Source: Tubiluchus corallicola
Lineage: Eukaryota > Priapulida > Priapulimorpha > Priapulimorphida > Tubiluchidae
Reading direction: 5' to 3'
Length of the DNA: 64,000 nt
Assembly: GCA_030141605.1 (NCBI GenBank)
Contig: JAQGDQ010000082.1
Coordinates: 422,501 to 486,500 of the forward strand
Notes under the pieces: model-generated
The model's input: the letters and a program-made list of their open reading frames with translations, nothing else
Told to the model about the DNA's origin: nothing
Database searches by the model: none
Translations under genes and position numbers: made by a program
Shown here: in pieces, positions 1 to 11,400 of the stretch
How the letters are laid out: each line of letters opens with the position of its first letter
How positions within the stretch are numbered: position 1 is the stretch's first letter

Positions 1-110
1 AGTGGCTGCATGTCAGTTGTGAAAAATAAAAAACAAAACAAATAATTGTTGATTATACATGTTTGTTAATTCTCTCTTATCACCGTTAAATATCTAAAAA
101 TCTGTTTTAG

Positions 111-3100
111 ATACTGCAACAGGGAAAACCTACGATTACATGATCATCAAGAAGCTATAGATGAACTAAAATTTTACAAGTCGAATGGCGGAGGCACGAT
201 AGTAGATAATACGACCTATGGCATAGGAAGAGATGTAGCAGCGTTGAAGCAGTTTTCGGAGGCCACTGGTGTCCATTTAATTGGAGGGGCAGGTAATAGA
301 TTGCCATGCTGATGCACATTTAGGACACTTAAAAGCTAATTGCATTTACATCGTTGCATTCTTCATGGCGTGATGCAAAACTGGTGCAACTTATCCTATA
401 TTTGCAAATGCTTTTGAACTAGCTGCCTAGCAAACTAATAAATAATAAGTAATAAATTAGCTAATTGCTAATTAACAAAAAAACCAATAGTGTAATCTTG
501 TGTGTTATAGTAGATTTATTTCCTTAATAGCTATAGCAGACAATGTTAGATAGTACTTTTATTGCAATTGCAATTTTGTACTTGCATGCCAGTTAGCTAG
601 CTTAGTTTGTTTTTTATTTTTGTCACTGACATGCAGTCATGGCTTTGCTGTGTCAGTTAGTACAGAATTTCATTACAGAACTTGATTACACTACATGAGT
701 GTAAAGTTTCTAAATGATTAGTTTTCTAGTTGTGTACTATGCAAATTGTAGAATGCATGAATTTATCCTAACACTGCAGTTATGTAGTCCTAACATTGTA
801 GCTATGAATTTTGACAAGCTGCATAAAATATTCGTGTAAATGGCCTGAGTATTATTTCGTATGAATTCATAACTGCATTATTTGGCTTAATACCTTTAAA
901 AAAATCTGCAAAGCAATTAAGTCTCTATGTAATTTTTTCTAGACATGCAAAAATAAGGTTTTATGATTAAAAAGTTTATACTTGATTGACATTCAATGAA
1001 CTTAACTTTTTATTTATTTTATTTTTATTTCATTTCATTTTAGCCAAAATAGCATTACACCAAACCAAACAGTATTATTGACAGTCACGTTTTGACTTTT
1101 TCAATTTGCTGCATCTTATTCGTGTTGTCATTCAGTACAGAGTTGTGTTTTTCACTGGTTATGTTTTTTTAATGGTCCTATAATTCCACTAATATTAGAC
1201 TAGAAATAAATGTTTTCTTTGTAGGTTATTATGTTGATCACGTGCATCCAGCAAATATGACAAGTAAAAGTGAAGAGGAGCTCTGTAACGAGTTAATTAG
1301 CCAAGTCACTGAGGGCTGTGATGGTACTAACATTAAATGTGGGTTGATAGGAGAAATAGGCTGTTCTTGGCCTTTAACGGGTATGCTATACATATAACAG
1401 CAATGTATTTTACCTTTTCAGAGATTTTATAGTTTTAAGTGTGGCTTGTACTTTGCATGTACTTCACAAAAAGAATTGGTTGTGCAATTGCAGTTTCTGT
1501 GAGCATAGCAGTCTTAACAGCATCGTGGGTCCCCAGACAAGAACAATGTACTAGGGCCTCTCCCACTCACAATGCTAAGAGAGTTATTGTGAACAGTATA
1601 GCAATATAGAATTTTTAGGATTCTGCCCGCCCGCTAATTGCCTAGTGTGTCCATACCTTAAGAGAGCTTTGTCTGTGAGCAAAATTAACTCTGCATGATT
1701 TCACTGATTTGTTTTATATTTTTTGTAGTTTATTCATTTAAGACTTGTTAATCGCCATCAAGTGAATAAATACGCTTCAAGTTTTCTATAAGATGCTGAG
1801 ACATTTAGCAGCAAGCAACGAATCTATGATTTTGCGCGGTAAACACTATACTAAATGGAGAAGTAACCGCTGCACTATTGTGTTTTTTTTAAAAAATGAA
1901 ACTGAAAAGAAATAGAAATACATGTTTTAATATTTCACCTCGAAAATTTTGCTCTGTTTAGCGATAACAGTTGTTCTCTAAATTGTTGTCAATGGTCAAG
2001 TTTTAAAAATGTGATTTATCGCTAAGCAGTGTGCAGTTAAGCTAAGTCTTAGAATAACTCTACTGTTACACCTTTGTGTATTGTGCAGGTTCTTATAGCG
2101 ATTATAGACATTAGTTGCATTTGTTGGCAGCCTTATTTTGAGCTTTTTTCTAATGTTTTTACTTTGCATAATTATTTTTCAGCTAATGAAAGGAAAGTTT
2201 TACGAGCAACTGCTCACGTTCAGCAGCATCTAGGTTGTGCTGTGAACATTCATCCAGGTCGCAACAGCCAAGAGGCGCCATTCGAAGTAATCCGTATCGT
2301 CCAAGAGGCGGGCATAGATGTCAAAAAGACTACCATGTCGCATCTTGACAGTATGTACCAAGCATAATTTCTATGAAGTTAGGTACTTTATTTCAGTAAC
2401 AAAAATGTATTTGTTAGGACTGTTTAATTAATGAATGTGGAAAATATAAATTCGCGCAGCAGCATCTGGGTTGCCATTCGAAATAATTCGTATCATCCAA
2501 GAGGCGGGCACAGATGTAAAAAAGATGACCATGTCGCATTTTGACAGTATGTATCAATCATGTGAAAGATCAGTTTAAACCGACACATATTGAAGCTAGC
2601 CTGAATTGAGACTGCAGTCGGTGAGGATCGGGTTGGTTGTTTGTCAGTCTCTGTAATACCATCTTCGCTGTTATAAAAAACATGTGTAAAAAGCAATTAA
2701 AGACCAATTGACATTGTATATAACAGACCAGCACAGAAAACTGGTGCATTTCCAGCATTTTAGAAAGTTTTTAAGCCTGAAAAATAATAACAAAATTTTA
2801 GTTCAAAATGAGACTTGAACATTGCTTTGAGTTGCATTTACATTTGCTTTTTTGAAGTTTCACAAGATTAACAGTAAAATAGATAAAAAATTATATGTGT
2901 TGCTCTAACTGCTGAAATAAAGTGATTTTAGCAATAACAGTTTACTGTGATTTAGCGGACTTATTGCAGCTTCAACCCACAAAGCAATTTTTGGTTGTTG
3001 TATGTGTTTGGATATACATGCAAGAAATTGTAGGTGAAACTACTAAGCCTGGCAGAAGGGAGTTTTATAGATTGTGTTATTTAAATAAAGATAGAAAATT

Positions 3101-4523
3101 TGCAATTTGATTCTAGTCCATTTTTAACAAGAAGCATTTCTGTTGTCATTCTTTTATTAAAACTCTACATGCTTTGAAGAGCCTGTACTTTTGAAAGCCT
3201 CATATGGCTTTTGAGATGCAGTCTGAGTATCACAGCACTAAAGAAGCTTGAGCTCTAGCTCTGGAATCCAATATGTAGAAGTATAGCCATACGGACACGG
3301 TATCCAGAGACATACAGCCACAGAAATAATATGCATTTTAATAGACTTTCTAGTATTTCACCAGTCTGTGTCAATGTTATTATGTGTCTGTCAAACAAGT
3401 GAAAAGCATTAACATTAATTTTTATGTTAAAATACTTGTTCCTAAAATAATTTTCAATAACTCATTTATTTTTCACAGGAACACTTGGTTCTTTGGATAA
3501 AGTCCTAAAATTTGCTAGTCTTGGGAGTTTTTGTGAGTGGGACCTATTTGGCATTGAAACATCATATTACTTGCTGAATCCAACCTTTGATATGCCTAGT
3601 GATGGTCAGCGCATTGGATTTATACAGGCAATGATTGCTGAGGATAGGACTGACCAAATTCTAATTTCACATGATGTGCATACAAAGCACAGGCTGGTAG
3701 GTTATTTCTGTACACTGTACCCAGTATGTCCAGTTAATGTGTTTTTTGATGGCAAGTCCTGTTATAAAACAAAAATGTTTTTGAAACAATGTCTGGCATA
3801 GCCACATTTATTGTGGTTAAACTACAGAGGTGCTAATATGTCTATATAATCAAGTTAATAGTTACTGAACAGGAAAAAAATTTGGAGCAAGCCCCTTCCT
3901 TGCCATCATACTTGAAACCCAGCTTAGAGCATTCTTGTTGTTCAAAAAATTTTAATATCTAATTTTGGTGACTTGATATTAAATTTAGGTGATGTCCTCT
4001 CACGTACCATTACTTTAGCGAGTGGGAGTATGTAAAACAAAAACAAACAGCATTATATGATAATTTTTTGTATTATGAACGATTGTACCAAGACACTTTT
4101 CTACAGCATGGAAAGTCTCATTAACAAGTATTGGAGTAGTTCATAGAAAAGTAGCTTGTGTCACTAAGCTCTGTACATAGACTTGATGTTATTACTAATT
4201 ACTGAAAGCACAAAACACCGTTTATCTGTGATTGATTTTTTCATCCATAAATTATTTGTCACGCTAAATATAGATGTCAGCACTACTGTTGCTAATAGAG
4301 TTTAGTATACTGTACTTTCTTACAACCTCCGTGTGCCGGTTAATATAAGTAATTGTTAGCAAATGAAATTTATTAACTTTTGTAGATGAAATATGGAGGC
4401 CATGGTTTTTCACATATTCTGTGTGACATCATTCCGAGATTACGACATCGAGGGATGACGCAAGAAGTCATAGACAAAATAACACAGGAAAATCCTCAAC
4501 GGTGGTTAACTTTCACAAAGTAG
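111..4523 (+). CDS. PTER: Phosphotriesterase-related protein (PTER), last five coding exons, 5' end outside the window
   Basis: Five exons join in frame: 111-292, 1225-1380, 2183-2350, 3479-3696 and 4386-4523 (stop TAG 4521-4523). All introns are GT-AG with phases 1, 1, 1 and 0. They encode about 287 residues; the family is about 349 long, so roughly 60 N-terminal residues lie before base 1. Recognisable stretches in order are [11 protein letters not shown], a GYYVD segment, [33 protein letters not shown] and [11 protein letters not shown]. The His and Asp residues in these motifs belong to the two-metal centre of the amidohydrolase fold of phosphotriesterase-like enzymes. Mammalian PTER hydrolyses N-acetyltaurine to taurine and acetate, so a cytosolic amide hydrolase is the expected role; the invertebrate substrate is inferred. 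A decayed copy of the third exon lies downstream of it at 2457-2560. Confidence 0.95.
293..4385 (+). other. PTER introns
   Basis: Four introns (293-1224, 1381-2182, 2351-3478, 3697-4385) separate the visible PTER exons, and 1-110 is the end of a fifth. They are AT-rich. Apart from the decayed exon copy at 2457-2560 I see no coding exon, RNA gene or clear mobile element in them. Confidence 0.8.
2457..2560 (+). pseudogene. Decayed duplicate of the third visible PTER exon
   Basis: About 104 bases repeat the end of the exon at 2183-2350. They start at the CAGCAGCATCT motif and run through its splice donor (GACAGTATGTA) a few bases into the intron. A 40-base internal segment corresponding to 2237-2276 is missing, which breaks the reading frame. 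After the deletion the copied frame still reads like the original for about 24 codons ([12 protein letters not shown] then MSHFD), with mostly conservative changes. It is a partial local duplication, not a usable exon. Confidence 0.85.
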
Positions 4524-4616
4524 TAATGCTTTATAACGCTAGGAGCTATCACACAATAACCAAGCAAAATGTGATGTGCGAAAGTGTATATCTAAGTGAA
4601 AATTAAGTAGAATATA

Positions 4617-4622
4617 AATAAA
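4617..4622 (+). terminator. Candidate polyadenylation signal of PTER
   Basis: AATAAA occurs about 95 bases after the PTER stop codon and is the first canonical signal downstream on this strand. The cleavage site itself cannot be seen. Confidence 0.6.
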
Positions 4623-4652
4623 TCAGTACAACTCTAAAAACAAGTATTGCTC

Positions 4653-4658
4653 TTTATT
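4653..4658 (-). terminator. Candidate polyadenylation signal of the SAM synthase
   Basis: Read on the minus strand this is AATAAA, about 760 bases after the synthase stop. An ATTAAA variant nearer the stop (about 5240) could be used instead. Confidence 0.4.
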
Positions 4659-5421
4659 CGTTACAAAAAACACTGTATAAGCTTTTTGCAAATAATTTTG
4701 TTTTTTTTATAACCATGCATGCAACCATACATGCATACAGGAATGATTATGTAGCGACTATATTTTCACAGATAATTCACTATTCGACTGGTCGTAAATG
4801 TACAATATGTGATATAATGCACAAGGTACTATCTGCATCCAAACTTCTGATAACAATATTGAACAAAAAAAACATCCAACATCAACATTACTTAACAACA
4901 ACACACTACATGTAACATAAATGTGTGCACACCGAGATGAAAAACTAATAACTATTCTGCTAAAACATCTTTTTTATCTCAATTTATAACATATTTGTGA
5001 CCACTGTATCAGCGAATGAGGTACATATTTGTGTTATATGAGCGTGCCACTACCTTGATCCACTGGCAAACTTAAGATTAAAATTAATAATGAAACAATG
5101 ATTTTTATCTTGTGGAAATACATCACCATTATGGAAATTTATGTTATCCTAGACAGCTGAAAGTTAAAAACGAACATCTTTAACTGCATGCCCACTTTTG
5201 GGAGTGCTGCTCTACAAAAACTATCCAAAATTTACACGTATTTAATGAAATCAGTGTACAAAGAAATAAAACCAAGTTAAATTATGCTCGATATCCTGTG
5301 TTTAGATTGGGAAAAAATCTCACTCAAGAGTTTTGAAATTTAAATAATTCTTATTTAAAAATAATTAATGTCATCACAGATCAGAGACAGTTGCTAAAGC
5401 TTTTTTAGGCTATTTAAAACA

Positions 5422-8400
5422 TTAAAGCTGTAACTGTTTGGGCTGTTCCCAGGCAAACTCAGGACGACCAAAATGTCCATAGACGCTGGTCTTCTCATAG
5501 ATGGGCTTCCGCAGATCCAAATCTCTAAACAAACAATGAAGTAAACATTAAAAATGATTATAGTAAATGACTTTGGCACATAAAAGTCGGTTACTTTTCC
5601 TGCGTGCTGTGATATAAATTATGGCACTGGCTTAAGAACTATGAACTCTTGCCAAATATTTTTATAATACAGTCAAATCTTCTTATACAACCCCACTTAC
5701 AGGGTTACAGAAAAAGATGGCATTACGCAGGTTTGGTATTATAACAAGGTGCATTAATACATACATATCTATACAAATGTATAAACATTTTGCTTTGCCA
5801 AAATTTTGTGTGGTAAGCGAGATGTGTGGCATAATTGAAGGGGGGAGGGCATAATAAAGGCTTTTGATTGTAAATACTCTACTAAGCTTTTAGCATTATC
5901 TAATTCACAGTTTTGTACATTTATAAATATCAAATTATAGTGGAGTGTAATGACTTGTGGAACAGCGCATGAACAATCAGCTATTAAATCGTGATCTAAA
6001 CTTACCTTTGGACATTTCATATCTTTATGCTAGATATTTTATATAAATACAGGAAGTTCAAGCGCACACCAACAAGTCCTATTTTGAGAAGAAGTTTCCT
6101 CTATTTGGTATATGATGTAAAGTCATATTTCATGCTCTAAATCTAAATAATCTCAAATGTAACTGTGAGACTGAGTCTGCATTATCACTGCTCTATACCA
6201 TTAACGTTAGCAGTTCACAGTGTTCAATCCAATGCCCTGTATATACCACCGGGCACCAGGTGGAGTGACACTCAAAAGTGTGTACGTCTCATTCGTGTAT
6301 GTCTAACATTTATGAATGCGTGTACAGTATCCATACTATCATACTTTCCTGATGGAAAACAACCAGCAAAGAAAAATTTGCAACAAAAGGCTGCTTATTT
6401 TTCAAGTTCATTAAAAATTGTGAAGTTTATAATGTAGCCTTTGATCCAAAGTAGCTTCATCTACAATAGTAGTTTATTTGGATAATATTGGCTAGCCCAC
6501 AGAGTTGAATAAATCTCAAGACAAACAGGACAAACAACATTTCAGTCACCCTTATCCCACGTATGGCTAATATTTGTAACACCACATCATCTAACCATGT
6601 CCAAGTAACGAAAATCTGTATAGTCATCTTTCTTTAAAAATTCTTCGGTAACTAAACTGAAGAAATCTGGTGAAGAACGTAAATACTGCAGAAGTTGCTT
6701 TTCTACAGAAATTAATGCCAGGTTCGACAGACAGCAGTCCCTTTGTATATTCCGTGTAAATCGTTTAATGCGCTTTAATCTGCAGGATCTCTCTACTGTC
6801 ACTGTAGATGATGGTATTGTCAAGATTAAAGCAGCTAGTTTACACACTTGTGAAAATACATCATTCAAATCCAGATTGTACATAGTTTTGCATAAATTTA
6901 ACACACCATTGGTCTGAAATATGTCAGAGCTGTAGACAGCTTTAAGTTCAGACTGCAGTTGGTTTCTATCAAAGTAATCAGGGAAAGCCTTTAGCAACAA
7001 TTCCATAGCTCCAGTAGGAAAGTTACTTTGATTTCGTATAAATTCTTGTGGGTCCAACAATTTTGCAAATTGCAGCTTATCATTATCAGGAAACCTGGCC
7101 AAAAGATGTTGTGTTACATCATCAGTCACTTCATAAAATAGCCGTCTTGAGTCTTTTTTCAAGCTGTCCACCTGCGCTCTTTTTTGTACAGGTTCGTATG
7201 TAAAACCCAGCTCTATTTCTTCTATCTCTGACCAAAATTGTTCAAATGTTGATATTTTAGCAGCGATTCTATCACTACAATCCTTTACCTGTTGAATGAA
7301 ACATCCAGCGTCATAACATTTGGGTTGGAGTACAGTAAATAATACTTGAACTATATTAAATAGTTCACTGTACAGTTTAAGAAGAAACTGAAATTGGAAA
7401 TCATTGAGCAGCTGCAAAAAGCCACGAGCTTGGCTGAATGATGCAGCATCCACATCATCAGGGTTATCCAAAATTACACTGAAAAGCTCATTTAGTGCCA
7501 CTCTGTTCTCTTGCAGAATCTGCACCAGCCTTGGGGAGACATCCCAGTATGTAGGGTGCACCAAAGGCAGTCTTTGTTTGATTATAAGCTGCAAGAATTC
7601 TGATCTATTTGACAAATGACAGAAAAAACTGCTGATACTTTCCAAGCTTTTAAAAAACATCTTACATTCATTAATGTTGCTCGCTGCACCACAAAGAATG
7701 AGATTTAAAATTTGGGCATAGCAGTGTACAAAAATTGTGCAAGGATTTTCTTCTTGTACTCGCTTTTGTAAATCAAGAACTTTTTCAGCAGTAACTGTTG
7801 CACCTTCATAACTTACAGCTACTAAATGCTTTGGTGAGCAGTGAAACTGTAGACAAGTCGATTTCACATGCTCAAAAACCGCTGCAGCATTCTTTTGATT
7901 GCCGAATTCGGCACAACCGACAAAATGTTCCATAACATCACCAGTATTATTTACATATTGCAAAACAGTGGAAAGTTGGGATTTATTCGCTACATCCGAT
8001 GTCTCGTCTAATAAGATAGCAATGTAAGGAGTGGTTTTAATCTCTTTAGCAATGGCAGATAGCAGTACGCTATTCACTGACTCAAGCACATCAGCTTGGA
8101 ATTTGTCGGATGTCACGGTTAAAACATCTGATGTCTCTAACTGCTGTTTTAGCAATGGATCATACTCACCGATCAAGTGCAACAATTCCACATAATAGCC
8201 TCTGTCCACAGACTGTTCTTGTTTCTCTCCTATGTGGCATATAACGCGTATTACTCTCTGCAAAATGTCACGATTTTTGCAAGCCTTCTCGTTATGCAGT
8301 CGCACAGCATTTCTCTGTTGTACCCCGAAATGGAATTCACTTGGAGCTCGTCCAAATGTCTTCAGTTGTACACAAGCGATAAGATGTTGTCGACTAGATT

Positions 8401-11400
8401 CATGGCGTTTCAAAGCAGTGTACAAGTTATTTAAGTCACTGTATCCATACTTATTCCAAACGCTTTTTTCACTGACAAATAGCAAACAGGGCCAACAAAA
8501 CAGCTTGTTTGTTGTCTGACACCCACATATCCATTCACATTTGTATACTGAAGGTGCATTGAAGTATCTTTTTAGTTTTTTACTCCCCTTTGTATATGTA
8601 GCCTCCAGCTGCAAAATCGGGGTGGGTCGCCCATTTGCTATAATTTCCAATTTATTGGTATCGTCACGAGCATCAAAATGAGTGTTTAACAAACTCTGGA
8701 CAAGTTGGGCATCCATTATAGTGATTGCATTTTAGTAAAAGACATTATTAAACTGTGAATATATCACCACCACCTCACTAATGTATGTCGCTAAAATCTG
8801 ACTCTAAATCTTAAACAATGTTGATTTTAATTCAATGCAGCTAATGCGGGTAAACCAACACTGATCAACATTTCCAGTATGAGACGATGAAAGAACGTGA
8901 TGCATTCACTCTGTGCAGTGCATGCAAGTCACGTGATGCACAGCCTTCTTACTGCAGGACTGAAAATCAATACCGTTACCATGGGGTATCTGCCACTGCG
9001 AATTTTATCCATTCTAGGTGTCCATACTTTGCAGCATTTCACTTCCGGGTATCAAGAGCGAAGGGTTACAGCATTTATCGAATAATACATTATGATTTAT
9101 GAAGAGTTTACATATGTAAACCTGCAGCCGTATAGAATAAATGGGACGTCTCCGTCTTTACAATGAATGCAGACAAAATTGGCACGCAACCATGCACACG
9201 TTCACAAGCGTGGTTTTAATCCGAACGGAAGTGGTGCTACTCTAGTTTTTTACTGGATTACTGCTCTGTTTACCTGTCTTTACCTGTTGTATATGATGAA
9301 GATGATTGTATCAGATACAGTCTTACTAAATAAATTCAAATGACAAAATTAAGAAAATTGTCTTCATGATAGCCTGAAAACTGAGCAGAATTTATCCCTC
9401 TTAAAGATAATTTCCCAATTCTGTACTCTGGACTTTTGCAGTACATTATTATGTAAGTTTATTAGGTCTGGGCTTTCTGCCTTGCAGTTGAAAAACGGAT
9501 GTTTTTGCCTACCTCATAATCATAATTTTCATTCACCGTTTTTAAAAATGCTGATTGACTAAGCTGAGTAAGCAACCCCTTTTTTCAAAATAAAGCTTTT
9601 TTCCATTAAAATTATACCTTATTCCATTCAAGCTGAGCCTGAATTACACATTGTGACTGAATCCTCTTTTTCGTCAACTCAAACACAATTTTAGTTCGTG
9701 CATTATAAAGCTGGTAGAATAATCACAAATCGTCTCGTAAACTTCCAGAGGGAGCAGCAAAAAATAGTTGAGAACAGAGAGAGAAAGAAATGATAAAGAA
9801 AAAAAGAGTTAAAGGCAAGACGAGAAAAGGATGCTTTACTTGTGTCTTTAACCTGATTATCAGTTTCATGTGTCTCCTTTTGGTTCTAGCGAGTAATACC
9901 AATGTTATTTCACATTTATTTGTCTTATTTACAAAAAAGAAATTGTTATGTTTCTTTTATTAAACACGTGGCACTTCTCTAAATTTATAAGAACACCATT
10001 GCAGAAAAATACTAATGATATATAATTGGCTATTGGCACTGTTAAATTATTGACAGCTAATTAGCTAAGGAATAATAGCTATCAAGATAATTTTGATATT
10101 TTGCCCATCTTGAAAAAGGGAAATTATTAGATTTTGCAGTCAGAAGTTAGCATGAAAAATTCTTTCTTCAAGAAGACTTGAATCTGGGCCTAATGCTTAC
10201 TAGACACTAGGTATGTGTTCTACTTATACAGAATTCTTTGCAGAGCAAACATAATTTTCAACCTTCTGACAAAGCCTTTTCACAAAAAAAATTGAGACTG
10301 CTTGCTAATAAATTTTGGATGTTTTAGGTTCAAGTCCTAATTGAAGAGTAAATTCTTTTTAATGTTTACATTTACAATGTAGGAGTGTATCGTTAAGAAA
10401 CCTTGAGTGAATAATATTAGTATTGGCAGGTTCCACATAAAATCTTTTGATATGTGTTAGACCATGGAGCCAAGCTGTTTTGGCAATCAGAAGGTATGCG
10501 CTGCACCCAAGGAATGCACACCACTAAGAAATAGGCACTCATCTTATTATAATTAATGGCGTTAATATACCAATACATTCTCAGGCAACAAGAGGATTTG
10601 TCAATAGTTGTGTACATACTTTACAATTCGACCAGGTCGCAGGTCAAAATTCTTTTCTACTATTTTGAGTAGTTCTGCATCCGTAAGTTTTGATGTACCA
10701 TATGAGAATATGGATACAGATAATGGCTTGGCAACTCCAATGGCATAGGAAATCTAAAGCAAAAAGGTCAGTTTAGCAAGCAGCATAAAGGTCGGTTCAT
10801 ATTACGTGTTAAATTTTTCAGTTAAAATAATTTTAAGTGGTACAAAAACATTTGGCCTATTAAACCAGTAGATACAGATAAATCTCTGGTTTCACATTTG
10901 TAGTTTTGCTTCTTCACAAACATAACACAAAAATAAAATTCATTTATGCCAATCATTTCACATCACTTTTTTCTCATACTCGATGAATATAACACCAATA
11001 ATATAATTTCAGTGTCAGTAGCACGTTTCATATAACGAAATCTTTACAAGAAGCGGAATGGTTGAAATTATCATCATCACCATCAGCATCAACATCATCA
11101 TCACCATCAATATCAACATCATTATTATAATTACCATCATTAATAGCCACGTTTTATGCTTTGGTCCTTCATGTGAATTTTGTTATTCATTTCAATATTA
11201 TAATTGCTACTACGTTTAAAATGGTTTTAGAAAAAAGATCCATAATCCTGAAAACGAATAACACAAACTGAATCCAGATCCAAATCTGCAAGCACAACCA
11301 TGTTTAACAGTTGACTATGCCTGATACAGTGTGGTTTACTCGTGTCAAAAAATGTAGATTGTTGCAGTCATGTCTGACTGACCAGTATGCACGGTGCTGG

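Larger units (their letters stand above)
4524..5421. other. Convergent 3' untranslated regions of PTER and the SAM synthase
   Basis: The stretch lies between the PTER stop on the plus strand and the synthase stop on the minus strand. A plus-strand AATAAA lies at 4617-4622, about 95 bases after the PTER stop. The first AATAAA seen on the minus strand after the synthase stop is the complement of 4653-4658, with an ATTAAA variant near 5240. I see no gene in between; the short ORF at 4715-4915 has no coding features. Confidence 0.6.

Noticed and set aside
2457-2560. The exon copy as a mutually exclusive alternative exon of PTER
   Set aside because: The 40-base deletion is not a multiple of three and the joined frame reaches a stop quickly, so it cannot replace the original exon.
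5660-5770. A short inverted-repeat element (TACAGTCAAATCTTCTTATAC and a facing sequence)
   Set aside because: The arms agree too poorly to separate from chance in AT-rich DNA.
6165-8900. Terminal inverted repeats of the hAT element
   Set aside because: CAGTGTT at about 6217 and its complement near 8858 match over only about seven bases, and the flanking 8-mers differ, so I do not claim them as ends.
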